A stretch of DNA of 64,000 nucleotides. Source: Aphanomyces cochlioides. Lineage: Eukaryota > Oomycota > Saprolegniomycetes > Saprolegniales > Verrucalvaceae. This document shows positions 32,746-41,869 of the stretch, in pieces. The stretch covers positions 868,001 to 932,000 of the forward strand of contig JAHQRK010000025.1 in the NCBI GenBank assembly GCA_019828595.1. The letters run 5' to 3'. Every line of letters starts with the position of its first letter. Positions within the stretch are counted from its first letter, which is position 1. The notes below the pieces were generated by a model that was not told the DNA's origin, did no database searches, and was given only the letters and a program-made list of their open reading frames with translations. A program made the translations under genes and the position numbers.

Positions 32746-33047
32746 ATCATCAGCGACTTCTGGGAGTTGGAGAACTTGATGACCAGAACATCTGGAGAAC
32801 GCCGTTGGCCAACGCATGTTTCTGTTGATTTTCCGTCAAAAAACAACAAACTGGTGTTCTCTAACGCCCACAAGACGCGAATTCCACGTCTCAAGTGTCC
32901 ATCGAGTGGCAATAATAATCCACCGAATTATTGCTTGTGTGGATGGTGGTCATTCGAATCATGTCGTCCGTACGTAAAAAAATTCCACGTTACCATATGA
33001 TGATGGGATAATGTATTGGCCTTGGTCATTTTGACATTTTCACAGTC
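32746..33047. other. Upstream region of the DUF3632-like gene
   Basis: About 300 bases without a supported gene. No clear promoter element can be assigned. Confidence 0.3.
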
Positions 33048-33950
33048 ATGAGCGATATGGAGCATGAAATCTCTGCCTTCGGCGCCATGGACTTGGAAGA
33101 TTCACAGACTGATGCTGATGAAACGCCTCCGCTGTACGTAGACAACGAAAGGCAGCGAATCCAGGCCGTGGTCGATGCGTACGCGCACGACGAACCAGCT
33201 TTGATTGACGCTCTCTGTACTGACTTTGGATGTTTTGGGCCCTACTTTGAAGGAAATGTCTACCAAACCATGAAAGAATACATGGACGGCGATAGCTTAT
33301 CGCTTGAAGATGCCGTGGCGCGAATTGCGGAGTTCATTGAAGAATTCTTGGCGGCAGGAAATGAGGAAAGCGCTATGGCATGGATGTTGGATCTTGAATA
33401 TGCATTTTTGCAATTTGCGAAGAGGACGCCCCCGGCAAGGCACGCCAAGCTGCTGCAGTTATACAAGATGCTAGCAGCTCGTCCCAACCCACCACAGATG
33501 GCACTTTGGTCTGGTCGGTTTTCTTTAGATGGAGCCGCTTCAGAAATCTCGAACGATGTCATGAGAGGTTACCATGCGATGAAAATTGCTGCGATCCACG
33601 CGCACACGAATGTGAGTGCCTTCCTCGCTCAGCTCACGTACGACGGGATTTTGGATCATTGGTTCTGGAACCCTCGCCAAGCTTTGCACCAAGGATTAGA
33701 AAAAGATTACACTGATGGTTCAGACTTGGACTGCTTTGTTCCTGCAGCGGCTGCGTGGGTCCGTCTACTTGGAATTCGCTTGAAAAGCAAGAGAATCATG
33801 GAATCGGATCCCGATAGTCTCAGGACTGGGTGGGAATTTTGGAAAAGTCGATTTGACGAAGTTGCGCAACATCCTGGTGTCAATGAAGAAACGAGAGAAA
33901 TTGCGAACGACACGGTAGTTCTCATGAACAACTTAGATCGCATGCGATAA
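33048..33950 (+). CDS. Acidic DUF3632-like protein
   Basis: 300 residues, single exon, ATG 33048 (MSDMEHEISAFGAMDLEDSQ). The N-terminus is very acidic (DADETPPLYVDNERQR). Then come repeated helical blocks: VVDAYAHDEPALIDALCTDF, KRTPPARHAKLLQLYKMLAA, NVSAFLAQLTYDGILDHWFW and VPAAAAWVRLLGIRLKSK. The pattern of W-rich helices with PPA..KL.QL and AAAAW resembles DUF3632, a family of unknown function known mainly from fungi. There is no signal peptide, so it is predicted cytosolic. An intact paralogue lies at 38571-39482 and a decayed one at 34085-34420. Secreted RNase genes lie between them. Confidence 0.75.
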   Translation: MSDMEHEISAFGAMDLEDSQTDADETPPLYVDNERQRIQAVVDAYAHDEPALIDALCTDFGCFGPYFEGNVYQTMKEYMDGDSLSLEDAVARIAEFIEEFLAAGNEESAMAWMLDLEYAFLQFAKRTPPARHAKLLQLYKMLAARPNPPQMALWSGRFSLDGAASEISNDVMRGYHAMKIAAIHAHTNVSAFLAQLTYDGILDHWFWNPRQALHQGLEKDYTDGSDLDCFVPAAAAWVRLLGIRLKSKRIMESDPDSLRTGWEFWKSRFDEVAQHPGVNEETREIANDTVVLMNNLDRMR

Positions 33951-34084
33951 TTCGTAACAACGCCAAATTGCGAATCTGGACCGTTTGCTGAGGTCAATCT
34001 TCTACGCTAAACTCAAGGCTTTGAAGGGAGGACATACAAGTGCTTCAAGAAGTACAGAAAGCGAAGATACCAAGACCGCAGTCC

Positions 34085-34420
34085 TGATATGAGCTTCCCT
34101 CGCTCAGCTATCGTACGATGGGATTATGGACCATTGGTTTTGGAACCCTCGTCAAGCTTTGCACCAAGGATTAGAACAAGATTACGATGTTAGTTCAGAC
34201 TTGGACTGCTTTGTTCCTGTAGCGGGTCCGTGAATTTTGATTTCACCTGAAAGGCAAGAAAATGATGGAATTGACTCGCGAATACCATCGCAATAGTCTC
34301 GGAAACGAGTGGAAATTTTGGAAAAGTCGGTTTAACGAACTTGCGAAACATCCTGGAGTGAATGAAGAAACGAGAGAAATCGAGAACGACAGGGTGGACA
34401 AGCTAGATGGGTCCAAATGA
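34085..34420 (+). pseudogene. DUF3632-like protein, 3' fragment
   Basis: Begins within the AQLSYDGIMDHWFWNPRQ block, immediately similar to residues about 190-300 of the gene just upstream. A premature TGA lies at about 34231 (after FVPVAGP). The downstream part matching GNEWKFWKSRFNELAKHPGV is in another frame. It is a tandem partial copy, now dead. Confidence 0.75.
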
Positions 34421-34463
34421 TTTTGAACGCAGTCGAACCAAGTCTGTTCGTTTCATGGTATGT

Positions 34464-34730
34464 TTATTCGATCTTCCCATAAAGCATTGACCAATCCTTA
34501 GGGTACAACATATTCACATTTGTCAGGAGATTTATTTCTGCCGTCCAATTTTCATGGAAATGGATCTGTATTGGGTGCCAATCTTGTCGTTCTGTTGTTG
34601 CCCCATCTGAGCAATATGACACTTTGAATGGGCCATGGCTTTGAATTTTTATCAATCCTCCATTCGGCACAGTTATACGGCCAAAGTCATAAACACTGAG
34701 GTCCTGATAGTTATGACGAAACTGGTTCAA
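34464..34730 (-). CDS. Hypothetical protein, possibly an exon
   Basis: 88-residue open frame (MNQFRHNYQDLSVYDFGRIT ... PKDWSMLYGKIE) with non-random composition. No domain recognised. The upstream minus strand (34740-34860) has another open stretch (CIPIIHAIVQPAIFELN) that could be a preceding exon. Low certainty. Confidence 0.22.
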   Translation of the reverse strand: MNQFRHNYQDLSVYDFGRITVPNGGLIKIQSHGPFKVSYCSDGATTERQDWHPIQIHFHENWTAEINLLTNVNMLYPKDWSMLYGKIE

Positions 34731-35098
34731 TCTGTACTTCTATGGGCCTTGACGATGGCGCATCGAAGATTTAGCTCAAATATCGCTGGCTGAACTATGG
34801 CATGAATGATGGGAATACATTTCAAGCCAAATAGGAATCGAACTCAAGTATTTTTAGCACAACAGTGAGTTTGTCGCAATATCATTCTATCAACTCCAAG
34901 TCGAGAAAGGAAAGAGATTTACGACCAGCAACGAATTCTGCATCAACATTTGGTCACATTTAATGGGGCCCGATCACAATTTGACGAGACCAGATCGAGA
35001 TTTAATGACACTTTCTCGATAAAAATCTCGAAGATGGCAATCATAAATACTTCATTGTTGATTGTGCCTACTGACCTCGAAGTCTGAAGTTGTTCGTG

Positions 35099-35597
35099 AT
35101 GCGGTCCATTGCTGTGGCGATCGCTGCTCTGATCAACATCACGACAGCCCAAAAAATTGTAAGTCAAACTTATCGCTGAAACAACTACTTGGACGGCAGG
35201 AATGGGTGTGTAACAACAACGTCAAGACCCATGGGCAACGAGCTAACGATCAGAGTCATGCCGAAGCCACGATGCATGCGGCAAATGGCGTCGCACCAAC
35301 CGGGAATTCGGCGAGCAGCTACCCGCACCAGTTTGAAAACAAGGGGAAAAATCCAATCGTATTTCCGCGACCTGAATGCAACACGCTGAAAGCGGGCCAT
35401 TTTTGCTTGAATATCCTCTCAAGAGAAGATCGATCTACAATCAAAACGCCAAGCCAAAGCCAGACCCAGGCCCCACTCGTGTGATTTACATCGGCGCGAC
35501 GAAAACTTTTTGTGGTGTCATTTCGCATCTTGGCGATGGCACGAATCGCAACAAAGGCGACTTTGCACTCTGTGAACGACGTCCAAAAAAGCTCTGA
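35099..35597 (+). pseudogene. Secreted guanyl-specific RNase (T1/N1 type), frameshifted
   Basis: Exon 1 (35099-35158) encodes a signal peptide, MRSIAVAIAALINITTAQKI. The intron is 35159-35199 (GTAAGT...GCAG), and exon 2 starts EWVCNNNVKTHGQ. The family residues are present: SYPHQF (catalytic His of T1), GPTRVIYIG (Arg) and FCGVISHLGDG (second His). One T is missing in a T-run near 35399, which puts the LLEYP segment with the catalytic Glu out of frame. The downstream frame is intact to TGA 35595. A homopolymer indel could be sequencing error. If it is real the gene is dead. Confidence 0.7.
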
Positions 35598-35629
35598 ACC
35601 TGCGTTCAAATCAACAAGCTAATGTTTAC

Positions 35630-36085
35630 TTAATGAGCTGGAAAGAATGTATACCCAAGCATTTGCATGATTGCATTGTGATCGAGCTGGGAATTTGCGC
35701 CGCCTCCAGTGTTACGTGTGGACGGCGTTGGAGTAGTCGAATTCATCAACTCGTTGACCTTCTTCACTTGTTCAACATCTTTCGAGTTGTCCTTGTTCTA
35801 TCCAAAACATTCGTTGTCGAGTATTCACATTCTTCATCGAATATACCTGCATCCAGTAGAAGAATCGGCGAGAGGATCCCTTGTACTGAAGCACATAGAC
35901 GCGATCATTTGGTCGCGATGTATCTACTTTGTCGAAGGTTGCGTCTTGGGGGAAGATGATGTAGTCCTGTATGAATCTTTGTCAATCTCAGATCACTATC
36001 ATCGCCTTACATCAACGGAGGCTCCAGCACTGTTTTCACGTGCAAAGTGGTAAATTTGTCGATTTGCTCCAGCAAAATATCGCAT
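35630..36085 (-). CDS. Rpn13/ADRM1-like Pru-domain protein, three exons
   Basis: Exons 36085-36011, 35966-35847 and 35797-35630; introns of 44 and 49 nt with GTAAGG..CAG and GTATAT..TAG ends, all codon phases matching. The 120-residue product has IYHFARENSAGASVDDYIIF, then PQDATFDKVDTSRPNDRVYV, the SSRRFFYWMQ core and VEQVKKVNELMN, ending HNAIMQML-type sequence. This is the Pru domain of the proteasome subunit Rpn13/ADRM1, which binds ubiquitin and docks on Rpn2. The first Pru strand and the loop after AGK are shortened by about 20 residues, and the C-terminal DEUBAD domain that binds Uch37 is absent. So it is a short paralogue or a truncated duplicate, not the full receptor. It ends 32 bases from the RNase gene, convergently. 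Confidence 0.75.
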
Positions 36086-36569
36086 GATTGAATTAAAGTC
36101 GCTGGAAATATTCATTCAACTGTCCTGGTCGTCTATGAGATCGTTTGCAATTCTTTGGGCCTATCTTCCCCAAACCCGCGAGTCCCCCATCAACTTCACG
36201 ACCTTTGTTGGAAATTTTGTTTTTGTCGTTCGTCCGAAACACTTGGTCAACGCAATCGCCCGTGGACCATCTATCATTGCCAACCAATGACCAAAGAGCT
36301 TGATTTGATGTTGTTTGCTTTGCGACGACCAAGGCATTTTCACCCCACTCTCGACGGGTCAGTTTTCCTGACATTGCTCTCCTCTGAACATTCCTTTTCA
36401 TTCCTCTCCGTGTAGTTGGAGGCTTCCGACCCCACACGCTCAAGAAAAATTCCCGAGGCATTTTTTATTTCCAACCAATTGGCGACCTCTTCCAAGGCGC
36501 GCTGAAGAAATGGTTGGTGGTGACAACGATGGGTGCGGCCTCACTTCGGCATGTGTTGGTCAAGACTGA
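36086..36569. other. No supported gene
   Basis: A 122-residue minus-strand ORF (36461-36093, MPREFFLSVWGRKPPTTRRG) and two plus-strand ORFs overlap. None carries a recognised motif. The minus-strand ORF could be 5' leader of the Rpn13-like gene. Confidence 0.25.
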
Positions 36570-36843
36570 GGGTGCGTCTGGCAAAATTTCAAAATCAAAA
36601 TGCCATTTTCAGCCAAAATGGGATCAACGATTTATGGCATATTCAAAATGGAGGTAAGACCTCCATCTCGTAAAATGGCATTTTGGGAGCCTCCAGTGAG
36701 TATATCCCAACCAAAAATATTGGATTTGGTGCAAAACTCTTGGAGATAAACAAGTTCATATTTTGACCTAAATTATTGAATTTGGCCTCAAAATGGCATT
36801 TTGGGCCCATTTATTGTAATATTTTCGGTTGCCAGACGGGCCC
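36570..36843 (+). mobile_element. Tourist-like MITE, copy A
   Basis: 274 bp with imperfect terminal inverted repeats (GGGTGCGTCTGGCAA / TTGCCAGACGGGCCC), flanked on both sides by TGA (36567-36569, 36844-36846). A second copy in opposite orientation lies at 59682-59954, about 95% identical and also flanked by TGA. TIRs starting GGG and 3-bp TNA duplications are typical of PIF/Harbinger. The 48-50.6 kb element is a candidate source of transposase. Repeated AAAATGGCATTTTG palindromes lie inside. Confidence 0.85.
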
Positions 36844-37406
36844 TGAATGAACAGTTGGATGATTAGACGTGATGAGTTGTTCCATTGATGCCGTTGTGAA
36901 TCACAAAATCTACCTCGTCCATGAGAGTCAGGAGACGAAAAATGTCGTTGATTTGCGATGCTTTTGGCATAGTGATTTCGTGGTTTTACTATGCTGATCA
37001 GTGTGGATACATCTACACATTTGGCACATCATTATTCTCTTGGGATCCACCTTGGTCGAGGCATTGTTTTTAAGCGCATAAATATTTCTTACTACAGTAG
37101 TATTTTGTCATGGGAATAGAAGTCACCCCGTATTCTCCACATACAATTTTCAAAATTTATTTAAAGGTAGAAGTATTATATTTCACGGGTTTACCTTATT
37201 AATACCAGGTAGTGTCAAAACAAATATTCATAAATGAATAATATTACACAATATATCAATTTAGAGGGTGCTGTGAAAACAGGAGACTGCTGTTTTTGAA
37301 TCCCATTGATGTGGCATAGGCTCAATGGATGTGGGTGCGCAGAAGGAATTACTTTCCATGAATTTTGCCAGGATCACTTTCGAATTTGCCTCCAGAAGTG
37401 CTGGTG
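36844..37406. other. Intergenic
   Basis: AT-rich, no open frame of note. It is upstream of the intact RNase gene. Confidence 0.3.
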
Positions 37407-37940
37407 ATGTGGTTCGCTCTTGCTGTGATCGCTTGTTTCATCTCTATCGCTACCGCCCGGAGATTTGTAAGTAAAACTAACAGCTGCAAAGACTGACCCG
37501 TGTATTAGGAATGGGTCTGCGAGAACTCGGTCAGGTCCTTCGGACGACAAGTCTACGATCAGCATCATGCTGAGGCCTCCATGCACGCTGCGAATGGTGT
37601 CGGTCGGTCTGGCAATTCGCTCAGCAGCTACCCGCATGAGTTTGCAAACTATCCTGGCTTTCGATTTCCACGTGCGGAATGCAACAACTTGAAAGCGGGA
37701 CAATATTTGCTCGAGTATCCTCTTTTTAGCGACACGATCTATAAGCAAAACCCCCAAACGAAGAGGCCAGCCAAGAATCCCACCAAGACAGCAGAGAAGA
37801 AGCCAGAACCAGGTCCAGCTCGTGTGATCTATCTTGCCAGGACCAAGACATTTTGCGGTGTCATTTCTCATGTTGGTGAAGGCGATCGTCCAAGTGGAGG
37901 TGGTTTTGCCTTGTGCGCTCGTCAGCCAAGACACCGTTAA
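37407..37940 (+). CDS. Secreted guanyl-specific RNase (T1/N1 type), intact
   Basis: Two exons, 37407-37466 and 37509-37940, with a 42-nt intron (GTAAGT...TTAG) at the same place as in the 35 kb paralogue. The product is 163 residues. Residues 1-17 (MWFALAVIACFISIATA) form a signal peptide, so the enzyme is secreted. Catalytic residues by comparison with RNase T1: His63 in SYPHEF, Glu89 in LLEYP, Arg125 in PGPARVIYL, His141 in GVISHVGEG. Cysteines 24, 78, 136 and 156 can form two disulfides. A family member cleaves single-stranded RNA 3' of guanosine through a 2',3'-cyclic phosphate. An insert rich in Lys/Pro (residues 99-121) is longer than in the family. Role in nutrition, competition or host interaction is open. 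Confidence 0.85.
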
Positions 37941-38570
37941 AATTTCGTTACGACATAAAGTTAAGGAAATCAACTAGATAACCGCATCCTCTGTGGGAGA
38001 GCTCTCGGTAACCTTGAATGAAAATCATTGCTACCATCGCATTCATTGACAGTTCGATAGCTGTTTTCATCAAGAACTGGAATAAACGAGCCAAGAGGCA
38101 AAAATCTTCGTCAATGTGACTGTATTCATTCCATCGTTCCACGTTCAAATTGACCGAATAACTACGTTGGCATTCCTCTTGTTGGGCTATTTCTCCATGT
38201 CTGTATTAAAATTACCCTTACACAGTGTCGTGACTCTTTCGTCCGCTCCCTCAATCTCGTTGAAAACTGTTGAGTTGGGAAACAAACGCCTTGAAGCAAA
38301 TCACACTCACAAGAATCGCTCTGCATTACGACTATATGTTGTACAATTTTGGTATCTCGACGGCGGCGTTTAACTGAAGTATACCCTGGAATGGTTCGAC
38401 AGACCAGCGCCAACGAATGCAATTTACTTTGTGGTCCGTCGATTGAACGGCAACAATTGCATTCAATCGACATCAATATCAACCATTACTATAGAGTTTC
38501 AGAGTTTCATGAAAATGCATATTATATTTGACAGGAACATACGTGAAATCGACAATTGACATTTGCACAA
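37941..38570. other. Intergenic
   Basis: About 630 bases between the RNase and DUF3632-like genes, both on the plus strand. Short frames only. Confidence 0.3.
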
Positions 38571-39482
38571 ATGAGCGACACTGAAGATGGTTTGTTCGGC
38601 TTTGGCGCCATGGACGTCGATGCCTTGGACGACGATGCAGACCAAGTACAGCGACGGTTTGAAGAAAAGGAAAGAAAGCAAATCCAGGACATTGTTGATG
38701 CGTACCCGAACGACGAACCAAAGTTGATCGACGCGCTTTGCCTCGCTCTTGGTTGGTTCAAGCCTGAATTTGATGGAAAGAGCTACCAAACAATCCAAGA
38801 ATACGCTGAAAGTGATGGTTTGCCACCCGGGGATGCCATGGCGCGAATAGCTGAGCCCATTGAAGCACTCTTGGCAACAGACAAAGAGGAAGAAGCTTCA
38901 GCGTGGTTGTGGGACCTCTGGTATGGATTTTTGCATCAAGCGAAGAGAACGCCCCCGGCAAAACAAGACAGGCTCGTGCAATTGCTGAAGTTGTTGAAAA
39001 CAAGACCCGACCCTCCTACGAAGCCCATTTGGTCCAGTCTGTGGAATTTTGACTCCGCAGCAACAGAAATTTCAAACGACACCCCAAGTGGCCGCAACCG
39101 CTGGACTCCAATGGCTGAAATCCATGCCCACACGAATGTGAGTGCCTTTATGGCGCAGCTAACGTACGATGGCGTGATGACCCACTGGTACTGGAACGCT
39201 CGTCAAGCTTTGTACGAAGGACTTGAAAAGGACAACGATGCGTCAGACTTGGACAGGTGCGTTCCCGCAGCTGCTGCATGGATCCGAGTACTTGGACTTC
39301 GGTTGAAAAAAGAAGAAACCCTGGAATCTGCCTCCGACCAGCATCGTGATCGTCGTGGAACTGGGTGGGAGTTTTGGAAAACGCGGTTTGAAGAAATTGG
39401 TCGACATCCTGGTGTTAATGACGACACGAAACGAATCGCTACTGAAACTGTGGCAGTCATGGACGATTTAGATCGCTCGTGA
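38571..39482 (+). CDS. Acidic DUF3632-like protein, paralogue 2
   Basis: 303 residues from ATG 38571 (MSDTEDGLFGFGAMDVDALD). An ATG 15 bases upstream is in frame, but the chosen start aligns with MSDMEH of the 33 kb paralogue. Blocks shared with that gene: VDAYPNDEPKLIDALCLALG, KRTPPAKQDRLVQLLKLLKT, HTNVSAFMAQLTYDGVMTHW, VPAAAAWIRVLGLRLKKE, and WEFWKTRFEEIGRHPGVNDD. The acidic N-terminus (DDDADQ, many Asp/Glu in the first 40 residues) is kept. DUF3632-like by pattern, with unknown function. It sits between the intact RNase gene (plus strand) and the broken RNase gene (minus strand). Confidence 0.75.
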   Translation: MSDTEDGLFGFGAMDVDALDDDADQVQRRFEEKERKQIQDIVDAYPNDEPKLIDALCLALGWFKPEFDGKSYQTIQEYAESDGLPPGDAMARIAEPIEALLATDKEEEASAWLWDLWYGFLHQAKRTPPAKQDRLVQLLKLLKTRPDPPTKPIWSSLWNFDSAATEISNDTPSGRNRWTPMAEIHAHTNVSAFMAQLTYDGVMTHWYWNARQALYEGLEKDNDASDLDRCVPAAAAWIRVLGLRLKKEETLESASDQHRDRRGTGWEFWKTRFEEIGRHPGVNDDTKRIATETVAVMDDLDRS

Positions 39483-39958
39483 GCGCTTTTCTAATTCAAA
39501 TGGAATTGCCCAGGCGGTGCAATGTAAACTTTGGTTCATACATTTGATGCCTTTGACACTTCCAAACGCAAAACAATGTTGCAGGATCCTCCGAACTGGC
39601 AAGAATGCACTCTCTGACAGCACCATGACCAGTCATTCCATGATACCTGGGACATCCTTGTTTCCTGACAAAAATTGTAGAATCTGTAAGCAGCAGTGGC
39701 GACAGTAGACACCCAAGAACTTCACATGAGTAATATGTTCACAACCGCAGACGTCGACAAAATATTTCAGCTCCATGTACTAAGTGCCACTGCATAGACA
39801 AGAGTCGACCCAACGTTGAACAGGCGAAAGAACATGATGACACGAGAATAATGGGATGACAGCGAACTACTGCGACTTGAATCAATCCATGTTTTACTAT
39901 GACTCTTATCAAATCAAGGTCCTCTCATTGACTTCATGGCTTCAACAACTTTTCAAAG
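39483..39958. other. Intergenic
   Basis: No supported gene between the convergent DUF3632-like and RNase-like genes. Confidence 0.3.
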
Positions 39959-40431
39959 CTATCTAGCGACGAGTGCACAAGGCAAAGCCACCTCCATTTG
40001 GGTTTTTCCCTTCACCAACATGCGAAATAACACCGCAAAATGTCTTGGGCTGGGCAATGTAAATCTCACGAGCTGGGCCTGGGTCTGGCTTTGGCTTGAC
40101 GTTTTGCTCATAGGTCGTGCCTTTGAGGAGAGCAAGTATTGTCCCGCTCTCAAGTTGTTGCATTCCGCTCGTGGAAATTGAAAGCCAGGATGGTTTTTAA
40201 ACTCATGCGGGTAGTTGCTGAGCGAATTTCCAAATTCGGCGACACCATTCGCAGCGTACATGGAGGCTTCCGCATGATGCTGATCGTAGACTTGTCGTCC
40301 GAATGTCTTGACCGAGTTCTCGCAGACCCATTCCTGCCGATCGATCGTCAGTTGTTGCAAAAGTCAGTTGGACTTACATATCCGTTCACGGCAGCGATCG
40401 AGAGGAGACAAGCGACTAGAGTCGAACGCAT
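39959..40431 (-). pseudogene. Secreted guanyl-specific RNase (T1/N1 type), broken near catalytic Glu
   Basis: Exon 1 is 40431-40378 (signal peptide MRSTLVACLLSIAAVNGY), the intron is 40377-40334 (44 nt), and exon 2 opens EWVCENSVKTFGRQ. His is in NYPHEFKNHPGF. After AGQYLL a short deletion removes the EYP segment with the catalytic Glu and shifts the frame. The rest (KGTTYEQNVKPKPDPGPAREI, then FCGVISHVGEG, to about 39963) lies in another frame. The Arg position reads PGPAREIY. The copy is inverted relative to the other two. It is dead by loss of a catalytic residue as well as of the frame. Confidence 0.75.
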
Positions 40432-41150
40432 CACAAGTACTTCAGAAGGGAAATTTGGAAGTGATCTGGCAAACTTGATGGAAAAACAATTCGCCGAGAT
40501 CTTCGGACTCACATCTATCCAGTCAATGCGACATCAGCAAAAAACTTGTTTGCATTATTGTTGGACAAAGTGGCTGCGAGAGAGGACTGGCCCTTGCTTT
40601 TAGCAGCTCAATAATTGCTCAAGCTAGTCTTGTTTTGCCGTGGATTTTGTCTTCTTGACTTGCTGGAAAAATCCATACTGCATGTTCACACCCATGCAAC
40701 ATCCTCTGTCGAACACCGCTGAAATCAATCAGGCAATACTTGATAGCGACGACGCATGCAATATTTATTTAAGTCCAATGAGCTGGTCTATCGTGATGTA
40801 ATACAAGCATGTGATATCCAAACGACAGATCATGAGGACAAAAATCCCTTTGCATGACGCGTCGAAACAAAACACAATAAAATCTGCCGTGCTTCATGAA
40901 AGGAAATACTAGGATCGAAATAAATACAATAGTCTTCTTGATGTCCAATGATTAGCAAGCCAACGGCCAGTATAGTCGCTCGAAAACTTGTTGCCCTTGC
41001 AACTATAAGGCACTGAGGAAAGAGATTGTTTTGTCATGTTTGGATCTTCAACAAATGGACGAACAAACGCAAATCGTTAAGTATTATGGACAAACAACTT
41101 CTTCAATAAACTCTTTCGAATTTAGATAAACCCAAGTTCTCGATCTTCAG
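40432..41150. other. No recognised gene
   Basis: Scattered short frames. Nothing identified. Confidence 0.3.
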
Positions 41151-41154
41151 CTGT

Positions 41155-41265
41155 AGTGTGTCTAACGCGGCTATTGCATTTAGATTTGCAGCATCCAGCT
41201 TATCCTCGGTCGAGTTCAAAGTCAAAATATTTTAAAGCAGCCTCTCGGACCATTGTGGCAATACA
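41155..41265 (+). pseudogene. F-box/LRR relic, short
   Basis: Reads SNAAIAFRFAASSLSSVEFK, then VKIF, a stop, SSLSDHC. It matches the block SNAAIAFKFAASSLSLLELQ of the adjacent 41.9 kb gene and SNAAVVFRFASSSKSLIELK of the 47 kb pseudogene. Only this block is left, so it is an old duplicate. Confidence 0.6.
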
Positions 41266-41869
41266 AGCTCGATCGCAAATTACCTTTTCAAGTGGAAAAA
41301 CAAATTCCAATCAAGTTCAAAGCTGCGAAATTCGTCAAATTGATTGAGATTGAGAGAGTATGGTTCTACAAGGACTCCTCGCTGTCATCATGGATATGTC
41401 AATATGACAATTCTTCAATTTGTTTGTTTCAGTTCGATTAATTTTCACCTTGAAAGCAAAATATACTCTGGAGTAAAGAACGCTCTGTTTCCCTGTTTCG
41501 AATCTTGATATGAATTGTTCACCATCAGTGGATCTGACACGTCTGATTGATTTTATCCACCGACATCTTCTTCAAATATAACCGAGATTTTGTAATTAGC
41601 ACTTCTATCCTGGAAGCAATCCTGGACCATCGTCAAGAAAAATGTCAATGTTTCAAGGCATGTGTCCAGAAAGATAGGAATCTAATAGCACAATATGGTG
41701 ACTGAAAACACGGTCCTTTTGGGCGAACTCTTTCGTTGTGATACTAAATTTTGAAGAAGTTCGTATATCTGTGTTTTCTGGTTCGACCGGTGGAACTAGA
41801 GATCTTCTAACAGTATCGCTGACAAATTTGAGATGGCTTCGGGGCACAAGTTTTAAAGCTCGGCGTCCG

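Noticed and set aside
37374..37973. 199-residue minus-strand ORF over the RNase gene
   Set aside because: Shadow of the coding strand. The plus strand has signal peptide, intron and all catalytic residues.
38116..38373. 85-residue plus-strand ORF before the second DUF3632-like gene
   Set aside because: No motif or start context, and a competing minus-strand ORF covers it.
33048..40431. Bacterial-type toxin-antitoxin operon
   Set aside because: Genes have introns, signal peptides and separate spacing. Only the general idea of an enzyme with a partner is kept as a hypothesis.
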